This document shows, one piece after another, positions 27,772-38,022 of a stretch of DNA of 64,000 nt (the stretch's first letter is position 1; each line of letters begins with the position of its first letter). Under the pieces are notes generated by a model. It worked only from the letters and a program-made list of their open reading frames with translations, had not been told where the DNA came from and made no database searches. The stretch comes from Marinomonas profundi. GTDB taxonomy: Bacteria; Pseudomonadota; Gammaproteobacteria; Pseudomonadales; Marinomonadaceae. The translations under genes and the position numbers were made by a program. The DNA lies in contig NZ_CP073013.1 in the NCBI RefSeq assembly GCF_020694005.1, positions 1,092,578 to 1,156,577 on the forward strand, written 5' to 3'.

Positions 27772-27799
27772 ATAATACTGATTTGAAATTTCAGTGCAA
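27772..27799 (-). promoter_or_regulatory. promoter of the tRNA cluster
   Basis: On the minus strand TTGCAC (27799-27794), 16-base spacer and TATTAT (27777-27772), with a GC-containing discriminator (CACCTCGC), sit 17 bases before tRNA-Ser. Confidence 0.6.
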
Positions 27800-27818
27800 C
27801 ATTTTTTTAAAAAAAACG

Positions 27819-28883
27819 TTAACTTTTTTCACTTACATAGCCTTGATCGGGGGAAGAGCGGATCCACACATGGGAATACCAGTAATACTGCGCACCGGTA
27901 TTGTCTGGCATAGTGCAGTTAATTCGCCCTCGGCCCACATTGAAAGGCTTCTCTGCCATCGCCACCACCTCAGTGTCCGAAACCCAGTCCAGCTTAGCTT
28001 TGCCTTGGCCTGCCACATAACACGCCAAGTCTTTAAAGCGATACTTGCCTTCCTTAAACGTTAGACGCACAGAGACAGGTTGATCGCCAGCATAGTCACC
28101 ACCGTTCTTTTCTTTTAGCAACGGCATGGGTTTGGCGTTCAACTTGGTTTTTAAGGTCGACAAATTGGCGTAGACACCAGAAGCGGGAAAACGAGGCAGA
28201 TTTTCAAAGTCAGAATCCGCGCTCACCACGCCAGATTGTTGGCCAAACGCCATAATCCCTCGGTCTTTCATCATGGTACGAATTTGGCGATCGGACTCGC
28301 CATAGGGGTAAGCCAGCATTTTTGGCGATTCCCCAAGGTGTTTGATCAAGAGCGCTTCTACTGTATCCACTTCCTGCACCATTCGCGCGAACCAAACCTC
28401 GTCCGTTTCGCCCGCTTCCTTGCGCAGCATATAAGGATGATTAATTGTATGGTTGGCAAACACACCACCAGCGGCTTGCATCTCTTGCATTTGCTCCCAG
28501 GTTAAAAAGCTCCGACTTTTACGCTCAACTGGATAAGTATTAATAAACACGGTAAAAGGAAAATCACGTGCCTTTAAGATAGGAAACCCGGCTTGATAGA
28601 TATTGCGGTAGGCGTCATCGAAGGTAATCGCGACGGCTTTTTCAGGCAGCGCCTTATTGGCCTTTAAATCGTCTAACGCCGATTTAAGATCAACCACCTG
28701 AAAACCTGCGCTGACTAAATAATCCATGTGTTCAGTAAATTGCGCTGGCGTCACGGAGGTGGACTTTGGCGAGCTTTCACTCACATGGTGATATTGCAAA
28801 ATAGGTAAATAATCTTGCGCCTGTAACGCCATGCTAGCGCTTAATGCGCCTAACAAAAGACTAGAACGAACCGTTGATAACAT
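27819..28883 (-). CDS. secreted polysaccharide deacetylase (CE4)
   Basis: A 354-residue exported protein from the start MLSTVRSSLLLGAL; AGAGG precedes it and the 36-residue extension upstream lacks coding character. Signal peptide to about residue 22 (LQAQD). The NodB-like catalytic core has VAITFDDAYRN (about 82-92, metal Asp pair), FANHTINHPYM (about 138-148, metal His pair) and LAYPYGESD. PgaB-like layout at the N-terminus (LPILQYHHVS). Such enzymes remove N-acetyl groups from surface polysaccharide or peptidoglycan. The C-terminal about 80 residues are a separate beta-rich section. Confidence 0.85.
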   Translation of the reverse strand: MLSTVRSSLLLGALSASMALQAQDYLPILQYHHVSESSPKSTSVTPAQFTEHMDYLVSAGFQVVDLKSALDDLKANKALPEKAVAITFDDAYRNIYQAGFPILKARDFPFTVFINTYPVERKSRSFLTWEQMQEMQAAGGVFANHTINHPYMLRKEAGETDEVWFARMVQEVDTVEALLIKHLGESPKMLAYPYGESDRQIRTMMKDRGIMAFGQQSGVVSADSDFENLPRFPASGVYANLSTLKTKLNAKPMPLLKEKNGGDYAGDQPVSVRLTFKEGKYRFKDLACYVAGQGKAKLDWVSDTEVVAMAEKPFNVGRGRINCTMPDNTGAQYYWYSHVWIRSSPDQGYVSEKS

Positions 28884-29142
28884 GTCTTTTCCTCTTTTCA
28901 TCATCAGTGTACTCAATCCATACATAGGATTTGAGCACGCAATATTTGCACTCATTCTACGGCCGAACGCCGATGATGACCAGCCGCGCAAAAAGCAAAA
29001 CTGTTATGCCCATTTTACTATGTCACTGCATCTACTCATATTCTGGCCACCCTCCTACACTCAATCTATAGAAAAGAATCACAGCACAGAGAGAACCAAA
29101 ACATAACAAGAACACCAAACAAAACACCACAGAGGAAGCATC

Positions 29143-30354
29143 ATGAGCAAATCGGCTTTTTACAACCGTCTACAACACCAACTCGACAGCCTCAAACAAG
29201 AAGGCCTTTACAAACAAGAGCGCCCTCTTATTACGCCGCAAGCCAGCCAAATTCGCACCGCCGACAACAGCCCGCTCATCAACCTGTGTGCTAATAATTA
29301 CCTTGGCCTCGCCAACGACAAGCACGTCACTCAAGCCGCCCATGACGCTCTGGACAAATACGGCTACGGCATGGCCTCGGTACGATTTATTTGTGGCACC
29401 CAAAGCATCCACACCGAACTCGAAAAAAGCCTCAGCGCGTTTTTACAAATGGAAGACACCATCTTGTATTCCTCCTGCTTCGACGCCAATGGCGGTTTAT
29501 TCGAAACCCTACTAGACAAAGACGACGCGGTGATCAGTGACGCCTTAAACCACGCCAGCATTATTGACGGCATCCGTTTGTGCAAAGCCAAACGCTATCG
29601 CTATGCCAACAACGACATGCAAGCGCTAGAAGCCTGCCTCCAACAAGCCGACAAAGATGGCGCAAAAACCAAACTGATTGTCACCGATGGCGTGTTTTCC
29701 ATGGATGGCATTATTGCTGACCTAGCATCCATTTGTGACCTTGCCGATCAATACGATGCACTGGTCATGGTAGACGATTCCCACGCCGTCGGATTTCTCG
29801 GCGAACAGGGCCGTGGTAGCCACGAATATTGCGGCGTACTAGGCCGCATCGACATTATCACCGGCACCTTGGGTAAAGCGCTTGGCGGCGCGTCCGGTGG
29901 CTACACCAGCGCGTCTAAAAGCATTGTCGATTGGTTACGCCAACGCTCCCGCCCTTACTTATTTTCCAACTCACTCGCGCCAGTGATTGTCGCCACCAGC
30001 TTGAGCATTATCGAATCGCTCAAAACCGGCGCTGCGGCGCGCCAGCAGCTAAAAGCCAACAGTCAGTATTTTCGCACCAAGATGAGTGCCTTAGGCTTTC
30101 ATCTTGTCGCTGGCGATCACCCCATCATTGCTGTTATTTTAGGTGACGCCAAACTCGCACAAGAGATGGCAAACAGGCTCTACAAAGAAGGCATTTTTGT
30201 GACCGGCTTTGCTTACCCTGTGGTACCAATGGGGAAAGCCCGAATTCGCACCCAAATGTCCGCATCACTGACCACAGAACAGCTTGATCACGCCATTGCC
30301 GCGTTCGCAAAAACGGGCCGTGAACTGGGCATCATCAAAGGAGAGGGACAATGA
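29143..30354 (+). CDS. kbl: glycine C-acetyltransferase (2-amino-3-ketobutyrate CoA ligase)
   Basis: A 403-residue PLP enzyme that cleaves 2-amino-3-oxobutanoate to glycine and acetyl-CoA, second step of threonine breakdown. Marks are [33 protein letters not shown] (split: [19 protein letters not shown]), [11 protein letters not shown] (about 207-217) and the PLP lysine in [15 protein letters not shown] (about 241-255). GAGGAAG lies upstream of the ATG. It overlaps tdh by 4 bases, so the two are coupled. Confidence 0.96.
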   Translation: MSKSAFYNRLQHQLDSLKQEGLYKQERPLITPQASQIRTADNSPLINLCANNYLGLANDKHVTQAAHDALDKYGYGMASVRFICGTQSIHTELEKSLSAFLQMEDTILYSSCFDANGGLFETLLDKDDAVISDALNHASIIDGIRLCKAKRYRYANNDMQALEACLQQADKDGAKTKLIVTDGVFSMDGIIADLASICDLADQYDALVMVDDSHAVGFLGEQGRGSHEYCGVLGRIDIITGTLGKALGGASGGYTSASKSIVDWLRQRSRPYLFSNSLAPVIVATSLSIIESLKTGAAARQQLKANSQYFRTKMSALGFHLVAGDHPIIAVILGDAKLAQEMANRLYKEGIFVTGFAYPVVPMGKARIRTQMSASLTTEQLDHAIAAFAKTGRELGIIKGEGQ

Positions 30355-31376
30355 AAACACTGTCAAAGTTGCACGCTAAAACAGGCATTTGGATGACCGA
30401 CATTGACCACCCAGAATGCGGCCATAACGACGTGATTATCAAAATTCGCAAAACCGCCATTTGCGGCACCGACATGCACATCTATCAATGGGACGATTGG
30501 GCGCAAAACACCATTCCGGTTCCCATGACAGTGGGGCATGAATTTGTTGGCGAAATAGTCGAAATCGGCCCTGAAGTCAGCGGCTTTAATATTGGCGATC
30601 GGGTGTCAGGAGAAGGCCACATTACCTGTGGGCACTGCCGAAACTGCCGCGCTGGACGTCGCCATTTATGTCGAACCACTCAAGGCGTTGGCGTGAACCG
30701 CAGTGGCGCATTTGCAGAATACTTGGTGATTCCCGCCAGCAACGCCTTCAAAATCCCAGACAATATTAGCGACGACATGGCCGCCATCATGGACCCATTT
30801 GGCAATGCCACCCACACCGCCCTATCGTTTGATTTAATCGGCGAAGATGTCTTGATCACTGGCGCAGGCCCGATTGGCGCCATGGCCGCCGCGATTGCCA
30901 AACACGTCGGCGCACGCAATGTGGTGATTACCGATGTCAACGACTTCCGTCTCGATCTGGCGAAAAAAATGGGCGCCACCCGAACCGTCAATGTCAGCCG
31001 AGAATCGTTAAAAGACGTCATGGCAGAACTCGACATGCATGAAGGGTTTGATGTCGGCTTAGAAATGTCTGGCAACGACATGGCTTTCCGCTCCATGTTG
31101 GAATGCATGAACCATGGCGGGAAAATCGCCTTACTCGGTATTCCTAGCAAAAACACGCTGATAGATTGGAACCAAGTGATCTTTAAAGGCCTAATCATCA
31201 AAGGCATTTATGGCCGTGAAATGTACGAAACTTGGTACAAAATGGTCGCTATGCTGCAATCAGGCTTAGACATCAGCCCAATTATTACCCACCATTTTCA
31301 TATTGACGACTTCCAACAGGGGTTTGACACCATGGGCTCGGGTAAATCGGGCAAAGTCATTCTGGATTGGCAATGA
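30351..31376 (+). CDS. tdh: L-threonine 3-dehydrogenase
   Basis: A 341-residue zinc alcohol-dehydrogenase family enzyme oxidising threonine to 2-amino-3-oxobutanoate, the substrate of Kbl. The catalytic zinc Cys is in [13 protein letters not shown] (about 36-48), then [12 protein letters not shown], the structural zinc set [15 protein letters not shown] (about 93-107) and the NAD fold [19 protein letters not shown] (about 166-184). Length equals E. coli Tdh. A GC hairpin (31384-31397, CGCCCC with GGGGCG) follows the stop without a T tract. Confidence 0.97.
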   Translation: MKTLSKLHAKTGIWMTDIDHPECGHNDVIIKIRKTAICGTDMHIYQWDDWAQNTIPVPMTVGHEFVGEIVEIGPEVSGFNIGDRVSGEGHITCGHCRNCRAGRRHLCRTTQGVGVNRSGAFAEYLVIPASNAFKIPDNISDDMAAIMDPFGNATHTALSFDLIGEDVLITGAGPIGAMAAAIAKHVGARNVVITDVNDFRLDLAKKMGATRTVNVSRESLKDVMAELDMHEGFDVGLEMSGNDMAFRSMLECMNHGGKIALLGIPSKNTLIDWNQVIFKGLIIKGIYGREMYETWYKMVAMLQSGLDISPIITHHFHIDDFQQGFDTMGSGKSGKVILDWQ

Positions 31377-31760
31377 ATAACCCCGCCCCAAGGGGCGAGG
31401 TATCAGCGTGTCATTCGAACAATGCTAAACGTTGTTCATACATCATTTTCGAACTCCCCGTCATTCCCTCGAAGGAGGGTGTCGTTAAAGGCTGTCAGCG
31501 AAGATTGGGTAAGTTTTGTAGGCCTGATAAGGGAGGTACGACCGTAATCAGGCGTGTAACGTTATTCAGCCTGCAAATGGTTGATTTATATAGGGTTTTG
31601 TAGGTCGTGGCTTTAGCCCGACAAGACGAGATTTGTCGTGGCGAGTTTTTTGTCGGCATAAATGCGCGACCAAGATCGACGTAAGTCGTTTTGCGACAGC
31701 CTCGAAGGCGGGAATGACAAAGCTGAATTTTAGCTATTTACGCAGCAAGCTGCGGGGAAT
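31377..31760. repeat. composite repeat region after tdh
   Basis: A gene-free stretch. In order: a GC hairpin at 31384-31397; a block with CTCGAAGGAGGGTGTCG (about 31470); the GCTGTCAGCGAAGA block with a REP-like unit (about 31517-31556, TGTAGGCCTGATAAGGGAGG); and a GTAGGTCGTGGC-TTTAGCCCGACAA unit with its partner TTTGTCGGCATAA (about 31605-31665). The same order of parts recurs at 38.6 kb and, in part, at 26.6 kb and 41.5 kb, so these travel as a composite. Confidence 0.8.
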
Positions 31761-31787
31761 TTACCCTAAGAAATTAAATTCCTCTAC

Positions 31788-31845
31788 GTTCTTGCGTCTA
31801 GTTCTTGCGTCTACTCTACGTTCTTGCGTCTAGTTCTTGCGTCTA
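31788..31845. repeat. 13-bp repeat GTTCTTGCGTCTA, four copies, upstream of nudC
   Basis: Copies at 31788, 31801, 31820 and 31833; the pairs are separated by CTCTAC, giving a 32-base higher-order duplication. The array ends about 50 bases before the nudC ATG. Confidence 0.9.
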
Positions 31846-31895
31846 GAGAGTGATCGCGTTAGCGTCATTCTTTTAGACGTAAACAGAGCCGCAAC

Positions 31896-32711
31896 ATGTT
31901 AGAAATTGGCACCCAAACTCATCCTCGCCCACATCAAGCAGCGCTATACATTTTGCTGTACCGCAACCAAGTCTTGATTGAAGCGGACAATCAGTTCCTC
32001 ATTCCTTTTACCCACTTCCAACCGAACGCCAACATGAGCGCCGTCTATTGCGGCCAATGGCACGGTCAGGATATTTTCGTCTGTCGTTTTGAAGCCATCC
32101 CCAAAGGCTTTACCGAAACCGGCTTACGCGAGTTACTCTTCTTACAAGACCAAGATCACTACCTCCTATTAAGCCGCGCCCACCAGCTAGCAACGTGGGA
32201 CAGAGACCATCAATTCTGCGGCCGCTGCGGCACCCCAATGGAAGGAAAACACGCCAAAGAACACGCCAAAATGTGCTCATCTTGCAACCTACGCCATTAC
32301 CCCCGCATATCGCCTTGTATTATCGTCTCCATTCGTAAAGGCGAGCAGATTTTATTAGCACGTGGCCCACAAGCCCCAAAAGGCCGCTACAGTAATCTGG
32401 CCGGATTTGTTGAAGCAGGCGAAACTCTCGAACAAGCCGTTGCCCGCGAAGTAAGAGAAGAAGTTGGCATCGAAATCACCAACATCCGCTACGTCAGCAG
32501 CCAGCCTTGGTCGTTTCCTCACCAACTCATGACCGGCTTTTTTGCCGATTATCTCAGTGGCGACATCACCCCAGCTCCAGGTGAAATAGAAGAAGCCGCG
32601 TGGTGGCCAATCGACGCCTTACCCTCGATTCCAAACGCCGCCACTATTTCTGGGCAAATCATCCTGCAACATGTGGAGCATATTAAACAATCGCAATCGC
32701 GTAGCACCTAA
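31896..32711 (+). CDS. nudC: NAD+ diphosphatase NudC (NADH pyrophosphatase)
   Basis: A 271-residue Nudix enzyme that hydrolyses NAD(H) and removes NAD caps from RNA. The zinc site is CGRCGTPMEG..CSSC (about 109-131). The Nudix box GFVEAGETLEQAVAREVREEVGI (split: GFVEAGETLEQAVA, REVREEVGI) starts near residue 169, and the NAD-specific motif SQPWSFPHQLM (about 204-214) follows. All catalytic glutamates are present. Monocistronic, preceded by a repeat-filled 519-base gap. Confidence 0.95.
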   Translation: MLEIGTQTHPRPHQAALYILLYRNQVLIEADNQFLIPFTHFQPNANMSAVYCGQWHGQDIFVCRFEAIPKGFTETGLRELLFLQDQDHYLLLSRAHQLATWDRDHQFCGRCGTPMEGKHAKEHAKMCSSCNLRHYPRISPCIIVSIRKGEQILLARGPQAPKGRYSNLAGFVEAGETLEQAVAREVREEVGIEITNIRYVSSQPWSFPHQLMTGFFADYLSGDITPAPGEIEEAAWWPIDALPSIPNAATISGQIILQHVEHIKQSQSRST

Positions 32712-32933
32712 ACAGTCCAAGCAGCCCTAAACAGTCAAGCAGCCCTAAACACACTGACACTCTTAAACACAGTGGCTTTCTAACCAAATCGTCAACAATG
32801 ACTCGAAAGCCACTTTCGTCCGCCTTTCTCAGATATAGGCTAGAAATCCTGCGTCAAATACCTATACTAGCCATCGAATTGCAACCAGCACCATCGCCAT
32901 TTATCCCCCCTAAAAAAAAGAAATGAGAACCCT

Positions 32934-33845
32934 GTGGACGCATTATTACGCTCAATCGAAGAAAAAGTTCGCCCTCTAATTGGCTTAGGCAAAGTCGCCG
33001 ATTACATTCCGGCATTGGCCAGTGTCGACCCCAATCAATTTGGTATCGCGATCTACAGCAATAACGGCGAGCTTTACCATGCGGGAGAAGCCTATAACGA
33101 TTTTTCCATTCAGAGTATCTCAAAGGTGTTTAGCTTAACGCTGGCCATCAAACACTATGGCGAAGACATGTGGCAACGGGTTGGCCGTGAGCCTTCTGGC
33201 AATCCGTTTAATTCTCTCGTGCAGCTGGAATACGAGGCGGGCGTGCCGCGCAACCCCTTCATCAACGCTGGCGCACTGGTGATCAGCGACATGAACCAAT
33301 CACGCTTTGCATCGCCTCATTACGCTATGCGAGAGTTCATTCGCCGTTTGGCCGACAACCCATCGTTGCGTTCCGATAAGGTGGTGGCGGATTCCGAGTA
33401 CGAATTTCGCTCCCGTAACGCGTCAATGGCGTATCTGATGAAAGCATTTGGCAACTTCAACAACGACGTCGAAGCCGTGTTGCACAGCTACTTTAATAAC
33501 TGCGCCATGCGGATGAACTGCGTCGACCTTGCCAAAGCCTTTAGCTTTTTGGCCAATAAAGGCTTCTGTCGACATACTGGTGAACAAATACTAACGCCCA
33601 GAGAAACCACTCAAGTCAATGGCTTACTCGCCACCAGCGGCCTCTATGACGAAGCTGGCAACTTTGCTTACCATGTTGGTTTACCAGGGAAAAGTGGTGT
33701 TGGCGGCGGCATTGTTGCGATTGTGCCAAATCGTTTTTCCGTGTGTGTCTGGTCGCCAGAATTGAATAAATCCGGCAATTCGCTCGCCGGTATGACCGCA
33801 CTAGAAGCCTTATCCGAAAGTATTGGCTGGTCCGTGTTTGGCTAG
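32934..33845 (+). CDS. glsB: glutaminase (GlsB-type)
   Basis: A 303-residue serine-type glutaminase converting glutamine to glutamate and ammonia. It starts at GTG; the nearby ATG at 32923 is out of frame. The N-terminus [21 protein letters not shown] matches E. coli YneH/GlsB (split: [17 protein letters not shown]). Catalytic Ser-Lys lie in [12 protein letters not shown] (about 60-71); [12 protein letters not shown] and the late [17 protein letters not shown] follow. Followed by a strong terminator. Confidence 0.95.
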   Translation: MDALLRSIEEKVRPLIGLGKVADYIPALASVDPNQFGIAIYSNNGELYHAGEAYNDFSIQSISKVFSLTLAIKHYGEDMWQRVGREPSGNPFNSLVQLEYEAGVPRNPFINAGALVISDMNQSRFASPHYAMREFIRRLADNPSLRSDKVVADSEYEFRSRNASMAYLMKAFGNFNNDVEAVLHSYFNNCAMRMNCVDLAKAFSFLANKGFCRHTGEQILTPRETTQVNGLLATSGLYDEAGNFAYHVGLPGKSGVGGGIVAIVPNRFSVCVWSPELNKSGNSLAGMTALEALSESIGWSVFG

Positions 33846-33888
33846 AGGTTTGGCTAGATGCTTCAGCCATTAAGCAGACTAAAAACAG

Positions 33889-33917
33889 AAAAGGGCTTCA
33901 CGAGAAGCCCTTTTTTA
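33889..33917 (+). terminator. rho-independent terminator after glutaminase
   Basis: AAAAGGGCTTC (33889-33899) and GAAGCCCTTTT (33904-33914) form a perfect stem with loop ACGA and a run of T. Confidence 0.93.
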
Positions 33918-33989
33918 TTATCGCTGTTTTAAACACAGTATTGGCAAGCGCAGTAGCCATAATCGCTTAGTTGATTATCACCTTATTAA

Positions 33990-35363
33990 TTAGTCGGTGA
34001 TCACTTTATAACAAGGCACATACGCACTGCCCGGCAATTTCATGCGCTGCTGACGCACAAACGCTTGCAAGAGTGAATCCAACTTCGCCAACAAGGCTTT
34101 GTCACCGTGAATTTCAAACGGCCCAAATTCCTTGATATACGCCACGCCCTGCGCTTTCACATTCCCCGCCACAATAGACGAAAAAGCACGACGCAAATCT
34201 GCCGCCAGCAAATGTGTGTCTTGATTAAAATGCAGGTTTAACCCACGCACATTGTCATGGGTTGGCTCGAACGGGTGTTGAAACTCTTCTGGAATGTGCA
34301 ATTTCCAATTGTAATAAAACGCATCTTGATGAGTCTTACGGTATTGGCGCACTTCTTCCATACCTTGCTTAATCGTACGCGCCACTTCCACTTCATCTTC
34401 AATAATAATGCGATACTTATTTTGCGCTTCACTTCCTAACACATCACCAATAAAAGCGTGAATTTGCTCAAAATACTCCGCACTCTCTTTTGGCCCAGTA
34501 AACACCAAAGGAAACGGCACATCGGCATTTTTCGGGTGCAATAAAATCCCTAAAATATAAAGAATTTCTTCAGCGGTTCCGGCGCCACCAGGAAACACCA
34601 CAATGCCATGACCAGCACGCACAAACGCCTCGAGGCGCTTTTCGATGTCCGGCATAATGACCAGCTGATTAACGATCGGATTAGGCGATTCAGCGGCAAT
34701 AATGCCCGGTTCGGTCAAACCTAAATACACACCATTTTTAATCCGTTGCTTAGCATGAGCAATGGCAGCGCCTTTCATTGGCCCTTTCATCGCGCCGGGC
34801 CCACAACCCGTACAAATATTCAACTCACGCAAGCCCAACTCATGCCCCACGCGTTTGGTATAATCGTACTCATGACGCGCAATCGAATGGCCACCCCAAC
34901 ACACCACCACGTCTGGACTTTGGGCACGGCGAAACACATTGGCATTACGCAACAATTCAAACACCACATTGGTCAATTTGTCTGAACTGGCGTTTTCCAA
35001 ACCACGTGCAAGCAGGTATTCGTGCTGGGTAAAAATAATGTCACGCAATACACTAAACAACATCTCCCGCACACTGCTAATCATCTTGCCATCTACAAAG
35101 GCACTGCTTGGAGCATTTTTCAACTGCAACTTCACACCGCGCTCTTGTTGCACGATGCGAATTTCAAAATCTTTAAACTCTTCCATGGCCGCCTGTGGAT
35201 CATCAGAATCACTGCCACAGTTCAAAATTGCCAACGCACAACGATGAAATAAGTCATGCAGTGGACCAGATTCTTCTGACAGACGAGAAATCTCATCTTG
35301 AGATAACATCTCTAACGAACCTTTCGGTGCGACTAACGCATCAACGCGATCTTCATACCGCAT
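33990..35363 (-). CDS. ppnN: PpnN/YgdH nucleotide 5'-monophosphate nucleosidase (LOG family)
   Basis: A 457-residue homologue of E. coli PpnN, which splits purine and pyrimidine monophosphates to base and ribose 5-phosphate and is a (p)ppGpp target. The Rossmann-like LOG core has VVCWGGHSIARHEYDYT, GCGPGAMKGPMKGA and the catalytic PGGAGTAEEILYILG (about 262-276). N- and C-terminal regulatory domains typical of the long form are present. Isolated gene convergent with the glutaminase gene. Confidence 0.94.
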   Translation of the reverse strand: MRYEDRVDALVAPKGSLEMLSQDEISRLSEESGPLHDLFHRCALAILNCGSDSDDPQAAMEEFKDFEIRIVQQERGVKLQLKNAPSSAFVDGKMISSVREMLFSVLRDIIFTQHEYLLARGLENASSDKLTNVVFELLRNANVFRRAQSPDVVVCWGGHSIARHEYDYTKRVGHELGLRELNICTGCGPGAMKGPMKGAAIAHAKQRIKNGVYLGLTEPGIIAAESPNPIVNQLVIMPDIEKRLEAFVRAGHGIVVFPGGAGTAEEILYILGILLHPKNADVPFPLVFTGPKESAEYFEQIHAFIGDVLGSEAQNKYRIIIEDEVEVARTIKQGMEEVRQYRKTHQDAFYYNWKLHIPEEFQHPFEPTHDNVRGLNLHFNQDTHLLAADLRRAFSSIVAGNVKAQGVAYIKEFGPFEIHGDKALLAKLDSLLQAFVRQQRMKLPGSAYVPCYKVITD

Positions 35364-35518
35364 GATCGCCCTCCTTACTACTGGGTGATTGTCTTTTAAT
35401 ACAGCGCAACAGACACTGCGACTAAAAACATAGTGGTCTTGCAGGCTGCTTTTATCAAGCTTTTACGACAAACTTATTAAAAATAGTCAGAAGAAAATCA
35501 ACTATTTAGCCTCGTATT

Positions 35519-36667
35519 TCAAAGGCCCGACTTAGCGACAACGCTGGCGCGTAATGACTGATAATAATGGGATTTCATTTCAATTAAACGACTGTAAGTG
35601 CGACGAAATTCAAACAGCAAAGCACCATTTACATACAAATTGTCCAAAGGCACGTCAGCGCTCAATAACAAAACCACCTGATGGTCATAACATTCGTCCA
35701 CCAGACTAATAAAACGCCGCACCGCATCATCGTTCAGTCCCAACGAAACCGCACGCTCGCCCGTTTGCCCAGAGCCAATCGCGCCGTCTTCTGTGCCACG
35801 CGCCTTAATATGCTCAAATGGCTCGCTGCTCAGCTCAGGAATGCCCGTTACCATGATAAAGGGATAAGTTTGTGCCAACTCAATGTAATCCAAGGAAGAC
35901 CTAGGCCCGTCACACAAGGCATAAAAATCAAACCAAGCAATATTGTCCGCCGACGCAATCACCTTAATCGCACGACGACAAACCTGTAGCGGCCGCTGAT
36001 GTTTATCGCCTTGTGCAAGCTGCGTAAACAACACCAACATAGCCTGCTCCTGCGTCACAAAATAAATCGCCGAGCCGCCCGTATGGCGCAATCTATGGTC
36101 TTCCTCTCCCGCAAGATGAACACAGGCCAAATGCGCTTCTAACAGCGCAATCGTCGGCGCAAAACGGGCTTTTTGTAATTGATTTTGAAAAAGATTTTCC
36201 ACCGCAATGTTTGACGTTGCCACCAGCACCACACCTTCCTCAAACAAGGCTTCAACCAAGCCGCCCAACAACATAGCATCGCCAATGTCTGAGACAAAAA
36301 ACTCATCAAAACACAACACACGACACTCCGCCGCCAAACGTTTCGCAATGCCTTTTAACGGATTTTTTTGACCAAAGGCAAGGTTCAACTCGCGATGCAA
36401 ACGCGCCATAAAATGATGAAAATGCAACCGCAACCCCATACCAGCAGGCAAACAGTCATAAAACAAATCCATCAAAAACGTCTTACCACGTCCCACATCC
36501 CCCCAAAGATACACCCCTTGGATTGGTGACGACTGAGGCAATAACGATGGAAACAATAACGACTGATGAACCCGCTCCAATTCCACTAACGCAGGTTGCT
36601 GACAGGCGTCGAACGACACCTCCTGTCGATCTAATCGAGCTTGATACACTTGTAAAGGAGAGATCAT
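35519..36667 (-). CDS. zapE: cell division protein ZapE (AFG1-like ATPase)
   Basis: A 382-residue AAA+ type ATPase. Walker A GDVGRGKTFLMDLFYD is at about residues 52-67 and Walker B LCFDEFFVSDIGDAML at about 115-130, with the VATSNIAVENLF sensor segment following. ZapE/AFG1 proteins act at the Z-ring under stress in bacteria and in mitochondrial quality control. The AAA core and C-terminal RTYSRLIEMKS segment are intact. Monocistronic. Confidence 0.93.
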   Translation of the reverse strand: MISPLQVYQARLDRQEVSFDACQQPALVELERVHQSLLFPSLLPQSSPIQGVYLWGDVGRGKTFLMDLFYDCLPAGMGLRLHFHHFMARLHRELNLAFGQKNPLKGIAKRLAAECRVLCFDEFFVSDIGDAMLLGGLVEALFEEGVVLVATSNIAVENLFQNQLQKARFAPTIALLEAHLACVHLAGEEDHRLRHTGGSAIYFVTQEQAMLVLFTQLAQGDKHQRPLQVCRRAIKVIASADNIAWFDFYALCDGPRSSLDYIELAQTYPFIMVTGIPELSSEPFEHIKARGTEDGAIGSGQTGERAVSLGLNDDAVRRFISLVDECYDHQVVLLLSADVPLDNLYVNGALLFEFRRTYSRLIEMKSHYYQSLRASVVAKSGL

Positions 36668-36879
36668 AGATACAGAACCATTTTTAAAATAAAGGTGTTA
36701 TTAAGTAAGAATCTTTAAATCAACATTATTGAGACTCGCTTATCATAAACCCTGCCTGCCAGCAAAATAGCGTTAAGCTTCAACCACCTCTCGTCAATGA
36801 GCATGAATCAAGGCATAGTGTAAACCCAAAAGCCCTCTTCTTACTTGACAAAACTTGACTTGGCAATATACTTCACGCC

Positions 36880-38022
36880 ATGCAAAAAACACTTAATATC
36901 AAAAAAGCCAATTTGGCAATGGAACGAGCTGGACTGACACAAACCGCAGTGGCAGAAAGTCTTGCTGTCTCAAGAGAGGCCGTCTCACAATGGCTAAGTT
37001 CTAAATCGTTTCCACGTCCAAATAAACTTCTTCAACTGGGAAAGTTGCTGGGACTTTCTTTCGATGATCTGGTCATTAAAGAGGAACCTTTTGCCCCTAA
37101 GGTTGCTTTTCGAAAAAAGGCTGGCACCAAGACAAAAGATCACCATATTGAAAAAGCCCAAGAAATCGGACGTTTTTTACGTCACCTAGTACCCTACTTG
37201 CCTTTTGATACTATAGAGATGCCACCTGTACTAAAATCGCCCAGTTGTGACTATGAGTATTTACGCAAAGTAACGGCCAAAGTGAGGAAAAATGTTAATC
37301 TTGGGCCTGTCGAATGTGTTGATTTTTCACATCTTATCCGCCGTTTTTCTGAGTTGCAGGCAGTTGTAGTCCCCGTTATCTGGGGATCAAAACAGCGCCA
37401 TGAAAATGCCATCCACATTCATTTACCGGATTCTCAAAGTACTTGGGTTTATCTGAATTTAGACACTAACGTCCATGACTTTAAGTTTTGGATGGCACAT
37501 GAGCTCGGACATTGCCTGTCTCCCAGCTTAGAAAGTGAAGCGGCCGAAGATTTTGCGGATGCCTTTGCAGCGAGCCTGCTCTACCCCCATGATTTAGCGG
37601 AGAAAGCGTATGCCACCATCAACTATCAAACAACTTCAGCGGCTAAAATTGCTCATGTCATTGACCTAGCTGATCAATTTACTATTTCACCTTATACTGT
37701 ACTTGGCCAAGCAAATAAATATGCGCTTTCAACTGGACAGAATGAAATTGAATTAAATAAAACATTTCATGGTGCAGTGACTAACTTTAATAAGCGCCAT
37801 AAAAAATTAAGTGACGCTTTGTTTGGTGATGCTGAACTTGATGAGCACAAAAAGCCAAGCGCTAAAGAATATATAGATAAAGCTGAAACAGTATTTGATA
37901 CACCATTTTTTGAGTTACTCAGAAAGTACCTCAAAGAACACAGCAAAGGCTCTGGTTTTGTTCAAACTGTACTGGATATGCCACTTCTTGATGCGCGAAG
38001 TATCCATACAGAGCTAACCTAA
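36880..38022 (+). CDS. XRE helix-turn-helix / ImmA-IrrE metallopeptidase fusion
   Basis: A 380-residue protein with an N-terminal HTH (about 16-58, LTQTAVAESLAVSREAVSQW) and a zinc peptidase-like domain with HELGHCLSP (about 207-215, HExxH). An acidic segment with the likely third ligand (SEAAEDFADAFAASLL) follows. This COG2856 layout regulates mobile elements or toxin partners by cleaving a repressor or antitoxin. It overlaps the PIN gene by 1 base (TAATG), so the two are translationally coupled. Low GC and placement at the edge of the repeat-rich region suggest horizontal acquisition. Confidence 0.85.
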   Translation: MQKTLNIKKANLAMERAGLTQTAVAESLAVSREAVSQWLSSKSFPRPNKLLQLGKLLGLSFDDLVIKEEPFAPKVAFRKKAGTKTKDHHIEKAQEIGRFLRHLVPYLPFDTIEMPPVLKSPSCDYEYLRKVTAKVRKNVNLGPVECVDFSHLIRRFSELQAVVVPVIWGSKQRHENAIHIHLPDSQSTWVYLNLDTNVHDFKFWMAHELGHCLSPSLESEAAEDFADAFAASLLYPHDLAEKAYATINYQTTSAAKIAHVIDLADQFTISPYTVLGQANKYALSTGQNEIELNKTFHGAVTNFNKRHKKLSDALFGDAELDEHKKPSAKEYIDKAETVFDTPFFELLRKYLKEHSKGSGFVQTVLDMPLLDARSIHTELT

